Shown here one piece after another: positions 32,949 to 43,725 of a stretch of 64,000 bases of DNA. The translations under genes were made by a program, and so were the position numbers. Origin of the DNA: Dichomitus squalens LYAD-421 SS1 (lineage: Eukaryota; Basidiomycota; Agaricomycetes; Polyporales; Polyporaceae); NCBI RefSeq assembly GCF_000275845.1, contig NW_006766883.1:1077163-1141162 (forward strand), given 5' to 3'. Position 1 is the stretch's first letter; each line of letters opens with the position of its first letter. The notes below the pieces were generated by a model. The model did no database searches and had not been told where the DNA came from. It was given only the letters and a program-made list of their open reading frames with translations.

Positions 32949-33298
32949 ATGGGCGACATATATCCGAGACGCGCATACGATCGGGAAGCAAGAAGTCAGA
33001 ACAAGTCAATTTAGTGTATAATATACAGTGCTTCATTCAGAATGATACATACATTGCATGCACAGTGGTACAGACGAGTGACGTTGTGAATGGTGTCGTG
33101 GAAGGCGAGCTTTGTAATGGAAGCTCTTCGTGACCTATACGAATGGATGCATACATGGGGTAAACCTGCCGTAGCATCTAGGGATGAGATGATTGTGCAG
33201 AGGCTACGCGTAGGAATACATGGCAAGAGGAGCCGGCCTCGAGTGTGCGAAGCAGTCCCTCGCCCATCAACGTAAGTCATTAGGTAGGTGAGACCAGC
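32949..33298. other. Region between convergent genes
   Basis: 3' flanks of the isochorismatase-family gene and of mucin-like gene B. Nothing else seen. Confidence 0.5.
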
Positions 33299-36257
33299 CT
33301 AACACATGTCTAAAGGTCTCTCAATCGCGGTGTCGCCATTCGACGCTGGGGCGACGCTGTGAAGAAGCGTGTGAGCATCTTCGCTTGGTTGTGAGTATAA
33401 GGTGTGGGAATCTACCTGTGATCCACCAGTCCGCGTGTAGAACGTCTCTCGCTTCCCACTCCTGACCATCGGGAACGCGGTGACAATATCCACCTGTGTG
33501 GGTTGCTGGGCGTGGATGTCACTGAAAGGGTTCGCGGCAGCATTGACCCCAGCGGGCGTGTTCGGAGTAGGCGGCTCGTGACCTGAGCTCGAACCAGGCG
33601 GAGACAGGGACGCGAAAGATATCGGGGGCGTAAGCGGCTCGTATGGGTTGCCCAGGTCGGGGGTCTTGAGCTGCGTTTGGATGCTCGCGAGAGCGGGAGG
33701 TGGAGGAGAACGCGAAAGAGAGCGTGAGTTCGCTGTGCTGTTGCGCCGAAGCGGACTGCGAGGAGGAATCACAGGGGGCTTCGTCTGCTGAGCTTCCCGT
33801 TGCATAGGCGAAAGCGGCTTAGGCGCAATGGGCTCTGGCAAGTCGTGCAGGGGGACAGGTTTGCGCGTGGTGGGGGAGGAAATGCGGTTTGTGCTGGTGG
33901 TCGATAAGTGCGCGGTGCTGTTGTTGTTGCTGAGTGGGACGTTGACCATGCTACGGTTCTCTTCCCCAGGAAGCGCCGGAAGACTAGGCGGGTAGATGGA
34001 GGGCGAGGACTGAGCAGACGATGTCTCACGCCGTGCCGAGCGAGACGCATCCCTAGCATGATCAGAAGTAATCGCAAGGCCAATTGAACCCTGCTGACTG
34101 GACCGACGAGATCGCGAGCCGGAGGACGACTGAGTGCCGCTGCTGTACCTCCGCCCCCCTCCAGCGCCAATGCCTGCAAGACCGAGTCCGCTGAGTGGCT
34201 CACCACTGGTGTGCGTTTGTGAACTGGTCAATGATCCGTGGTCCACGTCACTACTAAACGGACTGCGCGCAGGGGTAGGAGTGGGGGTACCAGCGCCTCC
34301 AATGACGAGTGTCCGATCCGTGTAGCCTGAGGCGTAGCGCATCTGTGGCGCTGGGGAAAGCGAGCGCGGGTCCTCGAACGGGTTGTCAGGCATGGGCAGG
34401 GGGCGCGAAATTGACTCGATGAAACGAGGGTTGCGACGTCTGCGTCTACGGATGAAAAGACATATTCCTACGCCGAGCGCTGCAATGACAATTCCGACGA
34501 CGAGGAAAACGCCTGCGACAGCCCCGCTGTTCGAAAAGAATCTGCACGAAAATGGTCACCTTCAGAATGTACAATGTAGGACTAGGATGGCCGTACCCAT
34601 GCGATGACTCTGCTGCATTGACGCCCCAAATGCCAGTCGGGTTGGCGATGACATGAGTGATGCTGACGACCTGTCCGTTCGACGTCGTGACGCCGACGCT
34701 CGTGAACACAGGAGGTTCGGAAAGCGTCGTCTGATTGTGCGCATTGGTCACGGTGAGAAACACGGGGGTAGACAACGTGGTCTCCGGTTTGTCGGTGATC
34801 GTGCTGGTGGTCTCGGCGGGATTCTGGTTTGGTGCCTGTTGCTTCGGTGCCTGTGCAACGCCAGATGTGCCTTTAGAACTGTTTACATTCGATAGAGAAG
34901 TAGCAGAAGTAGCAGAAGGAGCAGAGGACGACTGTTCTACGGTCGCGGACGTAGGTGTCCCAGACGCCCCCATGACCGCAGTACCCTGGATAAGCGACGT
35001 CAGAACGGGTTGAGACGACGATGGTACTGTGAAACTAGAGGGTGCTGGAATCTCCAAGTTCCGCGTGGAATCGAAGGGGAGCGCCGCGGTAGACGAAGGA
35101 AGGGCAACAGGAGATATCACAGAGGATGCAGAAGACAATGGTATCGTCCGCGAAGGAGTAGCTGAATTAGAAGGGAGAGGGAGGGGTATGGGTATACCAG
35201 GGGAGGGCTGGGTATCGCCCTGGGAAGTAGACGAAGGAGAGGAAGTCGAACTAACCCCTTGCACCGAAGTGGTCAGCGCGTCAGTCTCGCTATTGGTTGT
35301 TTGGCTCGGAATGGCGATTTGGGTCCCTGAGCCGCTGCCACTGGTTCGGGTGGCATCGCCTCCTGCGGTGGTCGTCGCTGCCTTTTCCGTGGAAGTCTGC
35401 GACGGGGATGCCGTCGCGGAGTTGACTGCTGAGCTACTGGGCGTTGCGGCTGAAGAAGTTGCTGATGCAGGAGAAACTGGTGGAGCAGGATCCTGGCTTG
35501 TATGGGCTGCCTGCGATGAAGAGGTGTCAGGGGAGGCGGTGGCCGATGCTTTCGTGGTCGCGTCAGCTGTAGAGCCTTGCGAAGCAGACACCGTCGCAGA
35601 AGTGCCGGTGGGTGTAGCCCCTTTGCTGACGGATTGCCCAGCCATCACGAAGCTGCTAGCGCTACATGAGATATACATTAGCATAGATACGCCTCGGAAA
35701 GGCTGGTCGCGAAAGTACCTCAGCTTGACGGTGGATGATTCGGAATGGACAGGGGAATGAACGGTAGAGCCAGACGCCGACGTGACAGAAGGCCTCAAAC
35801 TCTCTACGGACGAGAGACTTGGGTCAGGCGATGAGATCGACGTAGACGAACCGACAGGAGAGGTCAAGCGAACAGTCCCGCTCGACGCTGATGAAGAGAC
35901 GGGGATGGAAGACGCGAACGACGAACTCCCCGACGCGGCCGAGCTGGGGGTAACTGGAGCAACAGGGACCGCCGGAGATATAGAGCTGAGTGTGGCAGCA
36001 GTTGTAGAAACGATAGACGAAGGCGCCGATGAGCTGACTGGGGCGGCAGTGGTAACTCTAGTAGACAAGGCCACCGATGAGCTGATTGAGGAGACACTCG
36101 TAATTGCAGTGGACGATGCCACCGACGAGTTGCTCGCGCCACCAATCGAAGGCAGTGACAGACTGACGCTGTCGGACGACGACAACGGCAAGCTAGCACC
36201 GGCGGAGGTCGACAGCAGCAGCGTCGACGAACGTACACCTGCCGTCCGAATCAGCAA
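33299..36257 (-). CDS. Mucin-like single-pass membrane protein B
   Basis: Sibling of protein A at 21.5-23.7 kb. It has a Ser/Thr-rich outer region of more than 500 residues, then a conserved module (STPVFLTVTNAHNQTTL, later QVVSITHVIANPTG), then the helix FFSNSGAVAGVFLVVGIVIA bounded by RRRRRR. A tail of over 350 residues begins NPFEDPRSLSPAPQM, rich in SP/TP and PxxP sites. Last two introns: 35718-35662 (57 nt, in frame) and 34596-34542. The latter splits a codon just before the FF of the helix, the same position and phase as in gene A. The 5' end is not settled. A stop lies just upstream of 36257 in this frame, so an upstream exon is needed. A candidate hydrophobic stretch at about 36420-36350 (SPAILPLALLVFRLCSAFSA) could be the signal peptide. 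Confidence 0.8.
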
Positions 36258-38087
36258 AGCGCTTCAAACTTCGGAGAGATTGCTACCTAAAGGGCACGTC
36301 GGGCGCTAACCGACACTGTCCTCACGCGGAGGCTCGCAAGGCACCAGGTGGAAAGCACTGAAAGCCGAGCACAAACGAAAGACGAGCAAAGCGAGGGGGA
36401 GAATGGCAGGGCTACGCAGGTCCTCTAACGTAAATATCCCCGCTGACAAGTCGGGTGACTGTACCCAGGTCCACCATCGAAGTCCTCCTACCCATATAGT
36501 ATGGAAGGGGAAGAGCGCGATGAACGCCAGGAACCTCGCGTCACGTAGACGTGTCGCTACAATCGCCGCGCCGGATAGCGGTTGTAAGAGGGGTCGAGGA
36601 GCACTCGAAGCGACAGATAGCGCCACGTCCGCATTCTACGCCCTCTGTAGCTGCGAGCGCCCCGTGTAAACTCCGGCATAACGTGAAACCGTTGATATGC
36701 ACAGTCACCGACGACGAATGCCGTCGCGCAGTCCATGCCCGACGTCCGATGGCGGACGCTAGTGACTATGTAGGCCAACGACAAGGGAAGCGAAGGCACG
36801 CAATACATGATTGATGATACTCACCGACAGAGCTAGTCATACTACCGCGTCAGCCTTATTTTACAGTCCCACGGACGCTGCTTTGCCTTCCAGGTCCAGG
36901 GCGGGCGCTTTTGGTTTGACCGCAGACGGGGCCTTGGCCTGGGGACTGGCGTGGCAGAGGTGCAGCAGTTCAGTCGCGCACGGGAGGTCTTGGCCATCCA
37001 CACCGTAGTGCTTATATTTCCGAGCGCAACCGCCCGGCGTCGGGAAGACTATGGCTTTGCATGCCATACGGTGGGATCGGGGAAATCTCGACTGTAGTGC
37101 GGGAGGCGCAATCCGAGGCGGCCTTCGGTCGGCTTCTCACCTATGCCCCTTCCGTCAGCAGACTCATTGCCACGACGCGCGCACGCCACCGAAAGAGGCC
37201 TATCGCGGTTGCACGCAGTGGATTGCCATGGGACTCTTCCCAGAAGAGCGAGAAGGATGCCCAAGAGGCCGGTGCGAATAACTCGAAGGACTGCCCAAAA
37301 TGGGCGGAGACACGTCTGGTGGTGATAGTGTCCGCGTAGCTCTACGCCTATGCAAGGTCGCGTATGGTACACGGCAGAGAAGCGTGTTAGCGTTCAAGTG
37401 ACTGCGTGCACGTGGGGTCGAGCACTTACGAAAAGAAGCTTGTTTGCGGTGATGAGCCGCTACATATGATGAACGCGGTGTATCAGGCGGGCTTGCACCT
37501 CGTGAGCTGCGATCAAAGGAGGTTTGCAGCATGTGGGGAGAAGAAACGCGAGGATGTAACGAATACGCGCCCGACCTAGTCACACGGTCTGCTCCACTGA
37601 GTAGTCCGCTGGAATCCAGTGGTCGAAACATGCCTAATCGTCCACGAATAGATCATATCTACTACCAATGGCGTGAGGTAAAAGTACAGATGATCCGATA
37701 CATGAGCTGCCAGAAGATTAAACACGACTACTACAAGATATTCCTGACGTGAAGCGTAACTAGCGTGTAGCTGTACGGCGTGTCTACTTCCGTTCGGTCA
37801 AACAGACAAGCGTGGGGCGACACTCGCATGCGGAGTGAGAGTACCGATGAGAGAGGTATAGGCGATGGGAAGGGTATGCTGCGAACAAATACGACGGCCG
37901 GAAGAAGCGAGAGAATGATCGGCGCAGACCGCTGCGCAAATGTGTCCGATGAAGCGCAATCCGCTCCGACTATCATCAAACGTCAATATGAGTCAATTAT
38001 CCTGAGAACATTCGGAATAAGGAACGAGCGGTGGAGACTTACGTGCGAGAGAACCAAGAGGAGAAGTGCCCGACTGCGCGATGATGC
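36258..38087. other. Gene-poor stretch
   Basis: 36258-36630 may hold the unresolved first exon of mucin-like gene B. A plus-strand open frame at 37061-37339 (starting MPYGGIGEISTVVREAQSEA, ending RLVVIVSA) has coding-like residue use but no family I recognise, and I found no upstream exon. The rest shows nothing. Confidence 0.3.
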
Positions 38088-39229
38088 CTAACAACATCGT
38101 ACGCCGGTCCCGGGGATCTTGAGCCTTACTGTAGTGCTCTTCCGCCGGGACCCGCTCAGGCTCCCAAAGCTCAGCCGACTTGAGCTGTTGACCCTCCGCA
38201 ACGCACGGTCGCCGTAGCTGACACCGCTGCCTGCCTTCTCGGGATCGAGGGTGCCCGCCTCGATCGCGAGCAATATCGACCTCGCACAGAGCAGAAAGGG
38301 CGCCTCTACGTTATCGCCGCTCAGCGAAGACGCCTCCAAGAAGTGCACATCTGATGTAAGGTGAGCGATGGTCGCTACTACGGCGGATGATCCTATAGCG
38401 AGCTCACCGTGCTCTGCTGCCCATCGACTCGCTTCTGCCCACTCCACCTCTCGCTCTTCCTCTCTATCCGACTTATTCCCGACGAGGACCGTGACCAGGT
38501 GCGGGCTTCCCAATGCGCGGGCGTCTTCAAGCCACCGAGAAAGCTTCGAGAAAGAGGCGCGACTAGAAGGCAAGTGTCTCAGCGTGGGTGCATACTTACG
38601 GCGGCGCAGAATCGACATGCTAGCGAACCTGGTGATGTCGTACACAAGAATAGCCCCTGCGGCCCCTCGGTAGTAACTTCGCGTCACGGAACTGAGTGGC
38701 GAAAGAAGATATCGGTCTTGACGTCAAGATATCCTTGGATTATGGCACACTCACCGAAATCTCTCCTGTCCCGCCGTATCCCACAGCTACCAGGGTACAA
38801 GTGGATTAAACCAACACGACGCATCCAAACGCAGAGCAGCTCACCTGCAGCTTTATCCGCTTCTCCCCTAGCTTGACTGTCCGACTGGAAAACTCGACCC
38901 CGATCGTGTGCTGAGAGTGCTCCTTGACTGCCCTCTGGATGAGATAAAGAAGGCAAACGAGCTCCGAAGGAAGTGCTCCTCACATGAATTGTGCGTGAAC
39001 TGGTGGAGCAAACACGTCTTGCCCGTTCCAGCTTCCCCTGCCGCGATAACAACATCGTCAGCTCGCGCCCGCTGCAGCGCACGCGCTATGCGCACCAATT
39101 ATGATGAACTTCATGAGGAAATCTGCAGTACCGATTGTCAACCGAGGGAGTGTTGGGAGACAGTATACGCCACGCACCGTAGGTCTCAAGTAGTTCTGTA
39201 GCATCGGCGTCGTAGTCTGCGTACGCCAT
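38088..39229 (-). CDS. Rab4-type small GTPase
   Basis: Ras-superfamily GTPase of early endosomal recycling, closest in motif to animal Rab4; 242 residues. Exons 39229-39178, 39122-39096, 39037-38984, 38927-38845, 38786-38755, 38691-38629, 38562-38408 and 38350-38088 close in phase. All G boxes are intact: P-loop GEAGTGKT, switch [33 protein letters not shown] and EASS. The Rab4-specific stretch [19 protein letters not shown] is present. The protein ends RCC, a double-cysteine geranylgeranylation site. Compared with Rab4 the region after GNKSD is extended ([15 protein letters not shown]), and the tail is longer. The start codon gives MAYADYD before [17 protein letters not shown], the expected first strand. 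Confidence 0.95.
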
Positions 39230-39610
39230 GGCAGCTTGGTCGTGGTCGGGGGCGAGGATGATGAGCTCAGTGCCGCAGAAGGGAGCCGGCCACTGCCGCA
39301 GAGGTCGACGACTGTGGCTCCGAGGCCTAACGCGCAACCGCACGTGGCAATCAGGCAATCTCGGGCGTCTGTGCGCTTCCATCGCGGAGTGAGTACATAA
39401 GAACATCGTCAGTTACTTAGTCCCCGTGTCGTCATCTCCTCGGACTCAGACGAAAGCATTTCAGAGAGCGTATACACAGCTAGCGCCAGGCTCGAGTTTC
39501 ATACGCATTTTACAAGTACAGAGTAAGTATTGATACGTTCTGCCTCTCAGATCTCGCATACTAGCCCCCAAGATGGCACGCAGGCGCGTCTAGCGTACGC
39601 GCCGCGACAG
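39230..39610. other. Intergenic, no feature seen
   Basis: Upstream of the Rab4-type gene and downstream of the PLP enzyme, both on the minus strand. Nothing further recognised. Confidence 0.4.
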
Positions 39611-41188
39611 TCACCAGCCCTTCCACGGCACCCACACGTCGACGACGGTGTTACCGTCGCCCACACCGGAATCCACGACGTAGTACCACGGGTAGCCAGC
39701 GAGGATCAAACACGCGTGCTGTCCGACAATCTGCACCATGTCGCCGAGCTTCAGGCTGCCGTCGCCCTGTATGGGCCCGAGAGCGAACTGCTCCGGCGGC
39801 ATCTGTGCGAGGATCCCGTGCTCCTGCGAGCACCGACCCATCCTCCAGGGCTTGCCGATGATGTCGCCGTACCCGGGTCGCGGACCGGTGTCTTTGCTCA
39901 TGGCAATCGCACCTGCGTCGCACATCGCCTCGTCTGACCCGTCCTCACCGCGACCAGGGTAATACGAGATGACGGTCGCGAGCACACGCGAGGCGATATC
40001 ACGCGGGCTGATCAGGCCGGTGTTCAGTTGCTGGAGGTCGTTGAGGGGGTAGTTGCCTGACTTGTCCTTGAGTACGCCAGTAAGTAGTCGCGTATTTCAA
40101 CCAGCTCACCTGCATGGAGTTCAAGCACACCGTTCAGAGTCGCCTCAAGTTTGGCTCGGAGCTCTTCCGTCGCAGCATGAGCCGTTGGTGTGGCGCCTAC
40201 CGAGAGAACATAAGGTTCCCTAGGTTGCGAGAGGTGAGGTTTCGCGGCGATGAGCTTGAGCGCGACAGCTGCCGCGGTATTGACGGCGGTTACCTCCGAC
40301 AAGAGATAGTTCGTCGCTTCTTCAAAGGATGTCGACGCGTACGAGTTTCCCGCATGGGTATAGAAGCCGTAAACGGAGATAGAGGGGGAAGCAAGGGCGG
40401 CCTCAAGCAGTGTCGTGAAGGCTGGGGTACCGGGCTTGAGTCCTGCTCGCCTGCTTGGCGATTTGTCGGGTGCACACTTTGAGAAAGACAATTCGGACAC
40501 ATACTGGTTGCCGCTATCAACTTTGATGAACACAGACCATTCCCTGTGATTTGTCTTGGTGGCCTCCCAGTCCTCGATGCCCTTGACTTGGTCAGGGTGA
40601 TCGAGGAGGATGCGCATAGACGCGCCCACTGCGGACAGTTCGTCGGTTAGGGCAGATAGATCTGCGATCTTATTTGGCGCCATAGGCAGCCCGTAGAGGA
40701 CCTGTATGGTGTGTGGGGATCGAGTGCCATCACGTGACGGGTATGTAGAGCGAGGAAACCTACATCTTTGACCGTTCCGTCGGCCATAAGTCCGGCGCGG
40801 AAGACCTCACAGACCTCCATGACGGTTGACACAACGATGGAGTGGGTTTCGTCTACAGTAGAGAGGAGCTGGAGCCTGGTTCCCTCCGGAGTCTACGTTG
40901 CGCGGTTAGCCATGGCGAGAGACATACGCTCGGAGGACAGACCTTGTGAGACTTGACGTGCGCGCGGAACCTGGCGCCAAGGTTCTGTGCGAGCTGGTGC
41001 ATCTTGGCGCAGTTGCGCGCGAAGACGGCGCGGTCGATGACGAGTGCAGGCGTCCTGAGCACATCGAGGTTCTGGCCCTTGTACTCGTCGACGAGATCCT
41101 GCTTCTCGGGCTTGCCGCTGATATGGTACGGGGTCCGAGATTGCTTCGGGACGAGCGGGTTGGACTGGGGATGCTCCTCTGCGCCCAT
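39611..41188 (-). CDS. D-serine dehydratase / D-threonine aldolase-like PLP enzyme
   Basis: A fold-type III PLP enzyme of the eukaryotic D-serine dehydratase (DSD1-like) family, which converts D-serine to pyruvate and ammonia using PLP and zinc; 452 residues. Exons 41188-40943, 40892-40764, 40701-40505, 40450-40110 and 40056-39611. The alanine-racemase-like N-terminal barrel begins VLRTPALVIDRAVFARNC, with the PLP lysine in FRAHVKSHK. The spliced motif KVDSGNQRAGLKPGTPAF and FYTHAGNSYAS follow. ELHAGNYPLNDLQQLNTGLI is also restored by splicing. The C-terminal domain holds VGQHAC, the His-x-Cys zinc site. An upstream in-frame Met would add a 51-residue leader. It is divergent from the esterase gene at 41620. 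D-threonine aldolase activity is possible but less likely given the HxC site. Confidence 0.9.
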
Positions 41189-41535
41189 GGTGGGAGAGGG
41201 TGTCGTGGAAGGAGGGTGAGTCGGGCGTGTGCTGTGGGAGGTGGAGTCGAGAGATGTTATGTGGCTGGCGCAGAGGCCTGTGGCAGAAAGACAGCGGAGG
41301 AGGGATTCCCTCGGAGCGCACTCGCTTAGATCTATACACATCCGATATCGGATATATATTGAGCCTCATCTGGCGCCCGCCGTACCTTGACGCGGTCCGC
41401 CTGCCGCCAGAGACCGTCGCAGATAGTATACGAGGCTGCTGCCTGCAACAGCGCCGGTACCAATCGCCCTCTCGAGTCATACTCTTCCAAGCACATGCCC
41501 AGCGCAGATAACGGCCCGTCTCGCGGCTGTTCTTC

Positions 41536-41543
41536 TATAAAAG
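41536..41543 (+). promoter_or_regulatory. TATA box of the esterase gene
   Basis: TATAAAAG, 84 bases before the ATG at 41620, in the 431-bp divergent promoter shared with the PLP enzyme. Confidence 0.6.
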
Positions 41544-41619
41544 TTGGTATATAGGGTGTGCCTGGCCGTGTTCACAGCCTAGAGCTGCTAGATTGCTAAC
41601 AGCCTGCTACATCGCCCAA

Positions 41620-42938
41620 ATGGCCTCCGAACGCCCCGTCCTCCAGCCCATTCACCCCCAAACAGAGGCGAGGCTGCTCAAGGAGTACGCCGACTTCCAC
41701 AGGCAGCACATCCAGCACACGCCATTCCTCCACGACCTCCCTTGGGACCCCGCCGTCCGCGCTGCACCTGCCGTCCAAGGCGGATCCGAGCCCCTCCCCG
41801 TGGGCAATGTCCAGGACTACGCCCTCAGCAAGTTCTCCGTGCGCGTCTTCACGCCAGAAGGCGACGCGCCGGAGGGAGGCTGGCCTGTCTTTATCTTCTT
41901 CCACGGAGGTGCGTTTCGCGCGTCTCCAGAGATAGCCAATCTTTATATGTTACTTACGCACTGTCCCTAAACTCTGAAACTACATCTTACGTACCGCTTC
42001 CCGTGCTTCTATAGGGGGATGGACACTGGGACGCATCGACACAGAGAACTCGTTCTCGAGCAACATGTGCAAGCGTGAGCAGCGATCGTCCCTCGCAGGC
42101 TCGCGCTATTAGCAGGTTAACGCGCTTCTCCCGCCCATCTCACCCAGGTGCGAACACCGTCGTCGTATCCGTCGACTATCGCCTAGGCCCTGAGAACCCC
42201 TACCCCGCCGCCGTCGAAGACACAGTCGAATCCCTCCAATGGGTGTACAACAAGGGCAAAGAGCTGCTGGGTGTCAACCCTTCGCGCATCGCAGTGGGCG
42301 GATCCTCCAGGTCAGCTGATCCTCCTGTCCACCCAAATAGCAAACGCGCCCCGTCCGTCCGATCACTGTCATCGCTGACGTACATTCGCACGCAACAGCG
42401 GCGGAAACCTCGCTGCCATTGCTACGCACAAGGCAGCTGAGCTCGGCATTCCCGTCGTCTTCCAGCTGCTCGTCGTCCCCGTCGTGGACAACACCGCGCA
42501 GGTGGACGACGACCGCTACCCGTCCTGGAAGGAGAACGAGCGGACCGTAGCACTTGTCCCAGGTAGGATGCTCTGGTTCCGGGACAATTACACGCCCAAC
42601 CCGGAGGACCATACCAAGTGGGACAACTCGCCTATCTTCGCGCCCGAGGAGCTCTTTAAGAAGTCTCCTCCCGCCTGGATTGGCGTCGCCGAGCTCGATA
42701 TCCTCCGTGACGAAGGTATCGCCTACGGCGAGAAGCTCACAAAGGCGGGTATCCCAGCGGAGGTCAAGGTGTACAAGGGTGCTCCCCACCCGATCATGGC
42801 TATGGACGGGTAAGCAATTGCGCGTTCACACCCCTTGGATCGTTTGCTGAGCAGTCCGTAATTAGCGCCCTTGAGATAGGTAGGGAGCTCGTTTCTGATG
42901 CCGCCAACGCTTTGCGCAAGGCACTCTATACCTCATAG
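41620..42938 (+). CDS. HSL-type alpha/beta hydrolase (esterase/lipase)
   Basis: A carboxylesterase of the hormone-sensitive-lipase group (alpha/beta hydrolase fold 3), 331 residues. Exons 41620-41908, 42015-42074, 42148-42310, 42399-42809 and 42866-42938. Splicing restores the oxyanion HGGGWTLGR and the nucleophile elbow GGSSSGGNLAA; VSVDYRLGPENPYPAAVED lies between them. The catalytic Asp is in AELDILRDEG and the His in KGAPHPIMAMDG. There is no signal peptide, so it is probably intracellular and acts on short-chain esters. The divergent promoter with the D-serine-dehydratase-like gene may make the two co-regulated, which is inference. Confidence 0.92.
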
Positions 42939-43725
42939 GCGTCCCTGAGTGGCAGTGAGGTTTCAGTACAAATCGTTAATGAGTAGGATAGGAAGAAGCA
43001 TATACGCAGAGAATGTTATCGAATGTAGTGTTGGGTCCACTGATGGAACGCGTGCAGTAATGATTACAAGGAGCGGGATAACATAGCATTGTAAGAAAGA
43101 GTTTCAGGGACAGCTCCCATATACCCCTGCAGGTCGGATGCCGCGAGAACCCTTGAATGGACTCAGGGACATAGCTGTCCCCGTTGGCGCGTCTGCTATA
43201 GAGCATAAGCACTGCACTAGGTGGTAACGCTGTTGCGGGCCGGTCGGACATTCTGCACAAGCACTCAGGCAAAACATTCGACGCATCAAGCATAAGCGGA
43301 GATATCACCTGAGACCTCCAAATGGTCTACGTCTTGGCAGGGCATCCCTTGTCGTGGCGATGCAAAGTCGATTGGACCTACTCAACTCAAAAGTCAGAAG
43401 TCTGATCATACCGTTACAACGGTCCCCGAGGCACGGCAGTCAAGCCATATCTATTGCAGAAGAGATAATTGAGAGACGGTAGCGACACGACGCTCCAGAC
43501 GTCAGTAATAACCTGCCTATATGGTGACAATAGGACGACAGCAAAGTCGTCTGAACCCTAGCCTAGCAAGACGACGGTATTCGAATCTGCGTAACAAGAT
43601 ATAGCTTTGAGAAACGACACCACAAACGTTCGATGACATGAGAATACAACGGTTTTTGCTTCGATTATTCGCTGGCGCGACACCTGAACGGCTGCATTTC
43701 AGAAGCGAACCCAATCAGTGAGCGT
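42939..43725. other. Region between convergent genes
   Basis: 3' flanks of the esterase and of the splicing factor. Only short meaningless open frames. Confidence 0.5.

Noticed and set aside
34597..36257. A single uninterrupted 603-codon exon in gene B
   Set aside because: A segment with aromatic and Arg residues interrupts the Ser/Thr-rich sequence exactly between a GTACTT donor and an ATGTAG acceptor 57 nt apart, so an in-frame intron is more likely.
35029..36309. Two long plus-strand open frames rich in Glu/Ala/Val
   Set aside because: Shadows of the Ser/Thr-rich exon of mucin-like gene B on the other strand.
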